A program made the translations under genes and the position numbers. A DNA stretch of 64,000 nt from Agromyces humatus (lineage in GTDB: Bacteria > Actinomycetota > Actinomycetes > Actinomycetales > Microbacteriaceae), in contig NZ_JAJQPD010000003.1 of assembly GCF_021228295.1 (NCBI RefSeq), forward strand, positions 62,001-126,000. The letters are read 5' to 3'. How positions within the stretch are numbered: the stretch's first letter is position 1; each line of letters begins with the position of its first letter. Shown one piece after another: positions 44,239 through 51,452 of the stretch. The notes beneath the pieces were generated by a model that was not told the origin of the DNA, made no database searches, and worked only from the letters and a program-made list of their open reading frames with translations.

Positions 44239-45651
44239 ATGACCCTGCCGCCCGAGCAGCCCACGCCGCGCAACTTCCCGCCCTCGCACCTCACCCCGCC
44301 CGACGGTGCGGCAGCCACGATCGGCGTGCCCACCGAGCAGGTCGACGCGGTGACCGAGGCGGGAGCCCGCAAGGGCCGCATCCTCGCGTGGGGCCTGTGG
44401 GACTGGGGTTCGGCGGCCTTCAATGCCGTGGTCACGACGTTCGTGTTCACGGTGTACCTCACGAGCGAGTCGTTCGGCCCGAGCGGCACGGTCGAGGCGC
44501 AGCTCGGATGGGCGCTGGCGATCGCGGGCCTGCTCATCGCCGCGCTCGCGCCCATCACGGGGCAGCGTTCCGACACGAGCGGGCGGCGAAAGCTCTGGCT
44601 CGCGGTCAACACCTACATCGTCGTCGCGTTGACGCTCGCGATGATCTTCGTGCTGCCGGCACCCGAGTACCTGCTGCTCGGGTTGTTCCTCGTTGCGGCG
44701 GGCAACGTGTTCTTCGAGTTCGCGAGCGTCAACTACAACGCGATGCTCGTGCAGGTGTCGACGCCGCGCTCGATCGGTCGCGTCTCGGGGTTCGGCTGGG
44801 GCATGGGCTACGTCGGCGGCATCGTGCTGCTGCTCATCGTGTACTTCGGCTTCATCCAGCCCGAGGTCGGCCTCTTCGGAGTCACCGGCGACAACGGCCT
44901 CGACGTGCGCGTCACGATGGTCGTCTCGGCGATCTGGTTCGGGCTGTTCGCACTGCCCGTGCTGCTCACGGTGCCCGAATACCGCAACCCCGCCGCGGTC
45001 GATCGGGGCAAGGTGAGCTTCTTCGGGTCGTACGCGCGGCTCGGTCGCGACATCAGGCGTCTCTGGGACGAGCAGCGCAACACGGTGTGGTTCCTGCTCG
45101 CGAGTGCGGTCTTCCGTGACGGTCTCGCCGGGGTCTTCACGTTCGGAGGCGTGCTCGCGGCATCCGTCTTCGGATTCTCGGCAGGCGAGGTGATCATCTT
45201 CGCGATCGCCGCCAACGTCGTCGCGGGGATCTCGACCATCGCGGTCGGCGCGCTCGATGACCGGCTCGGAGCGAAGCCGGTCATCATGACCGCACTCATC
45301 GGCCTTGTGGTGAGCGGTCTCATCGTGTTCTTCCTGCACGACGGCGGGCAGATCGTGTTCTGGACCGCAGGACTCGCGCTGTGCCTCTTCGTGGGTCCGG
45401 CGCAGTCCGCGAGCCGCACGTTCCTGGCTCGGCTGATCCCCGCCGGCCGCGAGGGCGAGGTGTTCGGCCTGTACGCGACGACGGGTCGCGCCGTGAGCTT
45501 CCTCGCGCCGACCGCGTTCGCGCTGTTCGTCACGATCGGCGGCGAGCCGTACTTCGGGATCCTCGGCATCGTGCTCGTGATCGCCCTCGGTCTCGCGCTG
45601 CTCATCCCCGTGAAGGCGACGCGGAAGGCTGCCCCGGTCACCGCGGGCTAG
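44239..45651 (+). CDS. MFS transporter, UMF1/Atg22-like
   Basis: This 470-residue permease of the UMF1/Atg22-like group (PF11700) starts with the signature GLWDWGSAAFNAVVTTFVFTVYLT. It has about 12 helices and an internal GFGWGMGYVGGIVLLLIVYFGF segment. Yeast Atg22 exports amino acids from vacuoles; the bacterial substrate is unknown. An N-terminal 45-residue cytoplasmic extension is Pro-rich. ATG 44239 is the start. It converges with the MarR-like gene at 45669, 18 bp apart. Confidence 0.87.
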   Translation: MTLPPEQPTPRNFPPSHLTPPDGAAATIGVPTEQVDAVTEAGARKGRILAWGLWDWGSAAFNAVVTTFVFTVYLTSESFGPSGTVEAQLGWALAIAGLLIAALAPITGQRSDTSGRRKLWLAVNTYIVVALTLAMIFVLPAPEYLLLGLFLVAAGNVFFEFASVNYNAMLVQVSTPRSIGRVSGFGWGMGYVGGIVLLLIVYFGFIQPEVGLFGVTGDNGLDVRVTMVVSAIWFGLFALPVLLTVPEYRNPAAVDRGKVSFFGSYARLGRDIRRLWDEQRNTVWFLLASAVFRDGLAGVFTFGGVLAASVFGFSAGEVIIFAIAANVVAGISTIAVGALDDRLGAKPVIMTALIGLVVSGLIVFFLHDGGQIVFWTAGLALCLFVGPAQSASRTFLARLIPAGREGEVFGLYATTGRAVSFLAPTAFALFVTIGGEPYFGILGIVLVIALGLALLIPVKATRKAAPVTAG

Positions 45652-45668
45652 CGGGCGCCGGGCCCGAC

Positions 45669-46271
45669 TCAGCCCCGGCGCCAGGCCTCCGCGAAGCGGG
45701 TGAGCAGTCGCGCGAACTCGGCCCGCTCGTCGGGCGAGAAGTCGGCGAGGGCCTGCTCGATCGCGGTGCGCCGGTGGTCGATCACGGCCGAGAGGGCCGC
45801 GCGGCCCGCTTCGGTGATGACGAGGATGCTGCGCCGGGCGTCGGCTGGGTCGACCTCGCGCCGAACGTGGCCCGCCTCGACAGCCGCTTGGACGAGGCGA
45901 CTCGCCCGCGGCTGGTCGACGCCGATCGTCGTGGCGAGGTCGCTCACCGAGCTCGGCCCATGGTTCGAGAGCATGATGAGCAGTCGCATGGCGGCATGGC
46001 CCCCGCGTCCGGCGTGGCCGCCAGGGCCGCCGCGGCGACCGCCGTGGCTGTGGTCACCGTGGCCGTGGCTGTGGTCACCGTGGCTGTGGTCACCCCAGCC
46101 ACCGGGCCCCCGCGCGAACGGCCCCTGCCCCGCGCCGAACGGGCCCGACCCGAACGGACCGCCGGGGCCTCGTCCGCGGAACGCCCCGAGGGCGGCCTCG
46201 ACCGCAGCGATCGGGTCGACCGAGTCGGAACCTGAGGATTCACCGAGACCGTCTTGACGAGGCGGGGTCAT
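45669..46271 (-). CDS. MarR-type regulator with His/Gly-rich N-terminal extension
   Basis: This 200-residue regulator has an N-terminal half of Gly/Phe/Pro repeats (GPGGPFGSGPFG...) and a DHSHGDHSHGHGDHSHGG histidine cluster (about residues 62-80). A MarR winged helix (VSDLATTIGVDQPRASRLVQAAVEAGHVRREVDPADARRSILVITEAG) follows. Poly-His clusters in sensors often bind Zn, Ni or Cu, so metal responsiveness is a reasonable guess. ATG 46271 is chosen; an in-frame ATG lies 3 codons upstream. It is divergent from another His-rich winged-helix-like gene, and the 98-bp gap holds near-perfect palindromes. Confidence 0.82.
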   Translation of the reverse strand: MTPPRQDGLGESSGSDSVDPIAAVEAALGAFRGRGPGGPFGSGPFGAGQGPFARGPGGWGDHSHGDHSHGHGDHSHGGRRGGPGGHAGRGGHAAMRLLIMLSNHGPSSVSDLATTIGVDQPRASRLVQAAVEAGHVRREVDPADARRSILVITEAGRAALSAVIDHRRTAIEQALADFSPDERAEFARLLTRFAEAWRRG

Positions 46272-46290
46272 ACATGTCATTGTACATATA

Positions 46291-46306
46291 CATGTCATAT
46301 GACATG
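46291..46306. promoter_or_regulatory. Operator palindrome CATGTCATATGACATG
   Basis: A perfect 16-bp palindrome sits in an AT-rich stretch between two divergent His-rich regulators. Related half-sites (ACATGTCAT) recur at 46272-46280, giving a repeated array around it. It is a probable MarR binding site. Confidence 0.72.
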
Positions 46307-46368
46307 CAATACAAGACACGCGCAACGCGCGCCGGGCGCCCGACAGGCGCACCGAGAAAGGCAACACC

Positions 46369-47100
46369 ATGAACACCGATCAGATCAATCCCGACCCGGA
46401 TCAGCCCGACGAGACCGTCCGGCCCGAGGCATCCGCAGTCACCGACAAGCCCTTCGGCTTCTGGCTGAAGATCGTCGACCGCCGCCTCTCCGACGAGATG
46501 CAGACCCTCTTCGCCGCCGACGGCATCACCCGCCGCGACTGGCGCATGCTGAACCTGCTCGCGGGCGAGGCACACGACGAGCGACTCGCCGACCGGCTTC
46601 GCGCCAGGCCCCACGCCCTGCACCGCCTCGCCGAGCGCGGCTGGATCACGGGCGCCCCGCCCGTGCTCACCGACGCCGGCCGTGAGGCTCGCGACCGCCT
46701 CGAAGGCCAGGTGGGCGCGCTCCGCGAGCGCGTCGCCGGCGCCGTCTCGGCAGAGGACTTCGCGACGACACTCCGAAGCCTCGAGGCGATCGCCCGCGAG
46801 CTCGGCTGGAACGAGTCCCACCCGATGACCCGCGGCCGCCGCGGCGGCCGTCGCCACGGCTTCGGCGGCTGGCACGGAGCCGGCATGGGCCGCGGCTTCG
46901 GGCATCACCCGGGCTTCCGCGCGCATCCGGGCCACCAGGACGTCCACGTCCACGTCCACCTCCACGACGACGAACGGCGTCACGACGACGGACGGCGTCA
47001 CGACGACGGACGGCGTCACGACGGCGACCGGCGTCACGACGGCGAACGGCGTCACGGCGGCGACCGTCGCCATCACGGCCGGCCGCACGCCGAGCACTGA
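46369..47100 (+). CDS. MarR/winged-helix-like protein with long His-rich tail
   Basis: This 243-residue protein has a winged-helix-like part in residues 25-150 (KIVDRRLSDEMQTLFAADGITRRDWRMLNLL... ITGAPPVLTDAGREARDRLEG). The C-terminal 90 residues are extremely His/Arg/Asp/Gly-rich: HVHVHLHDDERRHDDGRRHDDG... made of tandem hexapeptides (DNA repeat about 46974-47075). It looks like a metal-binding tail. It faces the other His-rich MarR gene, implying a shared function in metal sensing or detoxification, but nothing here proves it. ATG 46369 has GAGAAAGG ahead. Confidence 0.78.
   Translation: MNTDQINPDPDQPDETVRPEASAVTDKPFGFWLKIVDRRLSDEMQTLFAADGITRRDWRMLNLLAGEAHDERLADRLRARPHALHRLAERGWITGAPPVLTDAGREARDRLEGQVGALRERVAGAVSAEDFATTLRSLEAIARELGWNESHPMTRGRRGGRRHGFGGWHGAGMGRGFGHHPGFRAHPGHQDVHVHVHLHDDERRHDDGRRHDDGRRHDGDRRHDGERRHGGDRRHHGRPHAEH
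46970..47076. repeat. Tandem repeat encoding RRHD(D/G)G hexapeptides
   Basis: An 18-bp unit close to GGACGGCGTCACGACGAC repeats about five times in frame in the His-rich tail, with codon-level variants (GACGAC/GGCGAC). Copy number could vary by slippage without changing frame. Confidence 0.75.
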
Positions 47101-47167
47101 CGAGGGCTCGAACCCGCAGCCGGGTGCGCTCCACCGAGTCGCTCCCGGCTCCGCCGTCCGGCTCCGC

Positions 47168-47938
47168 TCACGGGCGCCGGACGGCGAACCCCATGTAGGA
47201 CAGGCCCAGCGACGTCACGCGACCGAAGTCGAGCCTGCGGCTCAGCTCGCCGTAGCTGATCCGACCGCGCCGGGTCTCTCCCAGCGCGGTGAGGATCGTG
47301 AGCCAGCTCGCGCGCGGTGCGAGCCCGACCACCTCGCCGACGTCCATTCCGTACCGGTCGAGCGTCGCGGCGAGTTCCTCGGGCGCGATGAACATCGACC
47401 ACTCGTGGATCGCCGTGTCCATGATGCGCGTGAGTCGCCACTCCTGCATCGCCTTGATGGCCAGCACCTTGCTTTTCCACGTGCGGTTGATGGTGTCGAA
47501 GAGGTAGAGGCCGCCGGGCCGCAGCACCCGCGCCGTCTCAGCGATGACCCGGTCGAGGTCGCGTACGTGCTCCAGCACGTCGCAGCAGAACACCAGGTCG
47601 AACGTGGCATCCGCGAAGGGCAGCTCCTCTCCGGCACCGACCAGGTATTCGATGTCGAGACCGTGCTGCCCCGCGTGGGCCCGGGCCGTCTCGATGGCGA
47701 CGCGCGACGGATCGATCCCCGTCACCGTGAATCCCGCCCCGGCGAGTTCTTCGGCGATGAAGCCGGCACCGCACCCCACGTCGAGCGCCCGGCCGCCCAC
47801 CACGCCCCGATGATCGAGGATCTCGCGGAAGAACCCCATGCGTCCGGGCGTGCAGCTGCCGTGCAGCATGTTCAGCGGGTTGCCCTCGTCCCACCAGCCC
47901 GCGCCGAGCCGGTCGTAGACCTCGTTGTCGATCGGCAT
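47168..47938 (-). CDS. UbiG-like class I methyltransferase
   Basis: This 256-residue SAM methyltransferase resembles UbiG-like 3-O-methyltransferases: YDRLGAGWWDEGNPLNMLH at the N-terminus, LDVGCGAGFIAEELAGAGFTVTGIDPS (motif I and II), FCCDVLEHVRDLD and RPGGLYLFDTINRTWKS. The exact acceptor is unknown; ubiquinone is not expected in Gram-positive actinobacteria, so a menaquinone-related or other small-molecule substrate is more likely. ATG 47938 is chosen on homology. It follows the deaminase gene closely (19 bp), in one run. Confidence 0.86.
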   Translation of the reverse strand: MPIDNEVYDRLGAGWWDEGNPLNMLHGSCTPGRMGFFREILDHRGVVGGRALDVGCGAGFIAEELAGAGFTVTGIDPSRVAIETARAHAGQHGLDIEYLVGAGEELPFADATFDLVFCCDVLEHVRDLDRVIAETARVLRPGGLYLFDTINRTWKSKVLAIKAMQEWRLTRIMDTAIHEWSMFIAPEELAATLDRYGMDVGEVVGLAPRASWLTILTALGETRRGRISYGELSRRLDFGRVTSLGLSYMGFAVRRP

Positions 47939-47957
47939 GTCCCGATGGCGGCGCGGC

Positions 47958-48563
47958 TTACGCCTCGTTCGCGCCCCTCGCGTTGTAGACGACCGCGTCG
48001 GATGCACCGAACGCCCGGAACACCTCGATGGCGTCATCGTGTCCCAGACCGATCGAGACCCGGATTCCGCGGCGTTCGAACTCGCCGACCCAGTCGGCCG
48101 GCATCGGTCCCTCGTCGAAGCCGGTGAGCCGCTCGACCTCGGCACCCTCGCCCGCGATCGTGAGTGCGCGCACCCCCGACCACATGGTTGCGCCGTAGCA
48201 CATCACGCACGGTCGCCAGTTGACGACCAGCTCGAGCTCGTCGCCGTCTGCTCCGAGATCCCATCGACCGAGCGCCCGCTGTGCCAGGCTGAGCGCCATC
48301 ATCTCTGCGTGCGTCGCGCTGAGTCCGCTCGCGAGCACCACGTTCACGCCGACCGAGACGAGCGCACCGGATGCCGCATCCACGACGATCGCCGCGAACG
48401 GGCCCCCGTTGCCCGCACGCCAGTTGCGGTCGGCGAGCCGGTTGACCAGCCGGATGCGTTCCTCGGGGGTCGAGATCGGAGACGCGGCGAGCAGTTCCGG
48501 AAGCTCATCGATGAGCCACGGTGGCAGGGTCGCGTCGAAAGCGGAGGCGAGCTCGACATCCAT
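47958..48563 (-). CDS. Nucleoside/cytidine deaminase family protein
   Basis: This 201-residue deaminase has HAE with His85 and Glu87, and PCVMC with Cys119 and Cys122, the zinc-binding triad of the cytidine deaminase-like fold. Relatives include guanine and tRNA adenosine deaminases; the substrate is not determined, and a free base or nucleoside is likely. ATG 48563 is preferred; ATG 48572 is an alternative. The N-terminus (DVELASAFDATLPPWL) lacks a signal. It lies upstream of the UbiG-like gene. Confidence 0.86.
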   Translation of the reverse strand: MDVELASAFDATLPPWLIDELPELLAASPISTPEERIRLVNRLADRNWRAGNGGPFAAIVVDAASGALVSVGVNVVLASGLSATHAEMMALSLAQRALGRWDLGADGDELELVVNWRPCVMCYGATMWSGVRALTIAGEGAEVERLTGFDEGPMPADWVGEFERRGIRVSIGLGHDDAIEVFRAFGASDAVVYNARGANEA

Positions 48564-48672
48564 GCGACCCATTCTGCCCCGGCACGGTCGCCCGCGTCCG
48601 ATAATGTGACCGGGCGGACCCCGAAATGCATGCACCTGCACATAACGACCGAGAGGCACACTGGCACCCCCT

Positions 48673-49227
48673 GTGACGACCACGATCAAGGCGAGACAGC
48701 GGAGGAAGCAGCGCCACCGCGCCGTCGCGTACGTGGCGATCGCGGCAGGATGGGCCGCCGCGATCTGGATCAGCACACTCCTGGCCGCTCCGCCCTGGCT
48801 GCACACCATCGCGCTGTTCGTGCACCTCGCCTCGCTCATCGTCGGGTTCGGCGCCGTGCTCATGGTCGACTGGTACGCCCTGCTCTGGGTGACCGAGTGG
48901 CGCACGGTGCGCGACCTCCGACAGGTCGACGTCACGCTCAAGCTGCCCATCTGGGTGGGCATCATCGGCCTGCTCGCGAGCGGTGCACTGCTGCAACCCG
49001 ACCTCGGCTCGCCGCTCACGATCATCAAGCTCGGCGCCGTCCTGGTGCTCTCGCTCAACGGCGTGGCGATCACCCGCTGGACGATGCACCTCGCGAGGTT
49101 CCCGCGCAAGACCCGCTTCAGCGCGGTGCCGCGACCGGCCCGCATCCGGTTCATCTCGAGCGCCGTCATCTCGCAGATCGCGTGGTGGGCGGCCGTCGTC
49201 ATCGGCATGCTGAACTCGACGACCTGA
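48673..49227 (+). CDS. Small multi-spanning membrane protein
   Basis: This 184-residue protein has about five hydrophobic helices, a basic N-terminus and a DWYALLWVTEWRTVRDLRQVD loop. The pattern resembles CopD/DUF2214-like families, but no firm match can be made. GTG 48673 is the likely start. It is divergent from the deaminase gene and followed by 130 bp without features. Function unknown. Confidence 0.68.
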   Translation: MTTTIKARQRRKQRHRAVAYVAIAAGWAAAIWISTLLAAPPWLHTIALFVHLASLIVGFGAVLMVDWYALLWVTEWRTVRDLRQVDVTLKLPIWVGIIGLLASGALLQPDLGSPLTIIKLGAVLVLSLNGVAITRWTMHLARFPRKTRFSAVPRPARIRFISSAVISQIAWWAAVVIGMLNSTT

Positions 49228-49360
49228 GCCCCGATCCGGTCGCTGCACGTCGCCGGCACGACGCTGTCGTGGTGTCTATTCCGTACCCATCATTGGGATC
49301 GTCGGTGACATCGGGATATGCTCGCCTCGGCCCTGCACCGCCACCCGAGGACAGACCCCC

Positions 49361-49459
49361 ATGTTCGATTCACTCGTGCTGCGTGCCCCCGACCCGGACG
49401 CACTCACTCCCAGCCGCGCCCCGCGCCGCGATCGATCGACGATCGGAGTCGCCGCATGA
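49361..49459 (+). CDS. Upstream mini-ORF coupled to the VWA fusion gene
   Basis: A 32-residue ORF (MFDSLVLRAPDPDALTPSRA...) starts at ATG 49361 with GAGGA 9 bases upstream. Its TGA overlaps the ATG of the VWA protein (ATGA, 49456-49459). It would couple translation of the large gene to that of this peptide. The peptide is Arg/Pro-rich and has no known motif, so it may be only a leader. Confidence 0.5.
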   Translation: MFDSLVLRAPDPDALTPSRAPRRDRSTIGVAA

Positions 49460-51369
49460 GCGCGGGCGGGCCGTCACTTCGTCGCGAGCGCCGCCGCAGC
49501 GAGCAGCGCGCGCGACGACGTCGCGGAACACGATGGACCATCATCGGCGCCGCGACGCTCGTGCTGCTCTTCGGGGGTGGCGTCGCCACCGCCCTGATGC
49601 TGAACAGCCCGGGTCCCTCGACCGAGGCCGACGGAGCCGACGAGGCACCGCAGAGCGCTGAGCCGATCGTCTTCCCCGAGGACGAACCAGCAGCGGCAGC
49701 CGGCGCGAGCCCGTGCACGTCGGTGAAGGTGCTCTCCTCGTTCGAGAACGCGGAGATGATGTCGCGACTCGTCGACGGCTACAACGCGCAGCCGCGCGAC
49801 GTCGACGGCACCTGCGTGACGGCCGTCGCGACGAAGGACAAGTCGGGGCTCGTGGCAGAAGACGCCTCGCACAGCTTCACGGGCATACCCGAAGAGGAAC
49901 GTCCGACCGTGTGGGTGCCCGACGCCAGTTCGTGGATCGGGCTCACTCGAGCCACCGGCGGTGGCGCGGCCGTGCCCGCCGAGAGCACCAGCCTCGGGGC
50001 ATCCGACATCGTGCTCGCCATGCCCGAAACGCTCGCCGACGCCATCGGCTGGCACGATGACGCCCCGACATGGGGCGAGGTCTACGATGCCGCCGAAGAC
50101 GAGAACACCTGGAGCGACCTCGGCCACCCCGAGTGGGGAACCTTCAAGCTCGGCAAGACGAGTCCGCTCGTCGCGAGCTCGGGCGAGGCGGCGCTGCTCA
50201 GCTCGTACGGCACCGCAGCCGGTTCCGGCGGCGACCTGACCCGCGAGGAGGTGCTCGACACCGATGTGACCGAAGAGGTCAGGCAGCACGAGCTCGCGAC
50301 GAGCCACTACATGGCGACGCCCGAGCACTTCCTCTGGCACGCCCGCCAGTCTGAAGACAAAGGCTCGGTCGCCGACTTCCTCTCGGCAGTGATCGTCGAC
50401 GAGAAGTCGGTCTGGGACTACAACCGCGGCATCACCAGTCGCGACGGCGTCACCCGCATCGCGAGCGACCCGCCAGTGGAGAAGCTCGTGCCGATCTACC
50501 CCACCGACGGCTTCTACGTGGCCGACAACCCCGCGGTCGTGCTGACCGGCGCCTGGGTCGATGACATCGAAGCCGCGGCCGCACAGGACTTCCTGCAGTT
50601 CGCGGTCACCAAGCAGGGTCAGCGGATCGTGCGCGAGACCGGGTACCGCGACCTGAACGGCGTGTTCGACCCGCTCGTCGCGGAGGTCGGCCAGTTCGCG
50701 GTCGACCCGCCCGGGGCTCTTCCCTACCCTCGCGGGAGCGTGATCCGTGCCGCACACGCCTCCTTCCCCGAGGTGCGCAAGCGCGCCGAAGTGCTGTTCC
50801 TCGTCGACGTCTCAGGATCGATGGAGGAGCCGATCGCGGGGGGCATCACGAAGCTCGCCGGGGCGAAGAATGCGATCACCCAGGCGCTCGACCACTTCAC
50901 GCCGGGCGACAACGTCGGCCTGGCCGCGTTCTCGGCGGTCGACATGGACCCGATCTCCCCAGGACTCGTGAGCCCCGTGGCCGACATCGGCGACACCCGC
51001 ACCGATTTCCTCAGGGCACTCGGCGCACTTCGTCCGATCGAGTTCACGCCGCTCTACGCGGCGGTCGACGAGTTCGCAAAACAGCGCGCCGCCGACTGGC
51101 AGCCCGACCGCATCAACGCGATCGTGCTGCTCAGCGACGGCCAGAACGAGTACTTCGGCCCTTCGGTCACGGCCCCGCAGATGATCGTGAACCTCCAGCA
51201 GTTGCACCACCACGAGACGCCGGTGCTCGTCTTCACACTGGCGTACGGTGCCAATGCCGATGTGGCGACGCTGCAGTCGATCTCGAGCGCCACGGGCGCC
51301 CACTACTACGACGCCACCGACCCGACGAAGGTCGGCGACGTGCTGGGCGACCTCGTCACGAGCTTCTAG
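49456..51369 (+). CDS. Solute-binding-like protein fused to VWA domain
   Basis: This 637-residue protein has a single N-terminal transmembrane helix (about 24-48) after a basic Arg-rich tail. Its first half (about 85-420) looks like an extracellular solute-binding fold (CTSVKVLSSFENAEMMSRLVDGYN). A C-terminal von Willebrand factor A domain has the MIDAS residues Asp451, Ser453, Ser455 (LVDVSGSM) and a distal TPLYAA segment. It is probably a membrane-tethered surface protein that binds metal-dependent ligands. The combination is found in actinobacteria, but the ligand is unknown. The start ATG 49456 overlaps the mini-ORF at 49361. Confidence 0.86.
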   Translation: MSAGGPSLRRERRRSEQRARRRRGTRWTIIGAATLVLLFGGGVATALMLNSPGPSTEADGADEAPQSAEPIVFPEDEPAAAAGASPCTSVKVLSSFENAEMMSRLVDGYNAQPRDVDGTCVTAVATKDKSGLVAEDASHSFTGIPEEERPTVWVPDASSWIGLTRATGGGAAVPAESTSLGASDIVLAMPETLADAIGWHDDAPTWGEVYDAAEDENTWSDLGHPEWGTFKLGKTSPLVASSGEAALLSSYGTAAGSGGDLTREEVLDTDVTEEVRQHELATSHYMATPEHFLWHARQSEDKGSVADFLSAVIVDEKSVWDYNRGITSRDGVTRIASDPPVEKLVPIYPTDGFYVADNPAVVLTGAWVDDIEAAAAQDFLQFAVTKQGQRIVRETGYRDLNGVFDPLVAEVGQFAVDPPGALPYPRGSVIRAAHASFPEVRKRAEVLFLVDVSGSMEEPIAGGITKLAGAKNAITQALDHFTPGDNVGLAAFSAVDMDPISPGLVSPVADIGDTRTDFLRALGALRPIEFTPLYAAVDEFAKQRAADWQPDRINAIVLLSDGQNEYFGPSVTAPQMIVNLQQLHHHETPVLVFTLAYGANADVATLQSISSATGAHYYDATDPTKVGDVLGDLVTSF

Positions 51370-51386
51370 AAACCCGGGCTCCGACC

Positions 51387-51430
51387 AGCACGACGGCGCC
51401 CCCCGCTCTCGCGGGGGGCGCCGTCGTGCT
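51387..51430. terminator. Strong terminator, 20-bp perfect stem
   Basis: 51387-51406 pairs perfectly with 51411-51430 around the loop TCTC. It separates the convergent VWA and nuclease genes and is very GC-rich. It probably acts in both directions. Confidence 0.85.
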
Positions 51431-51452
51431 CAGTTCGCCGGTTGTGCCGTCG

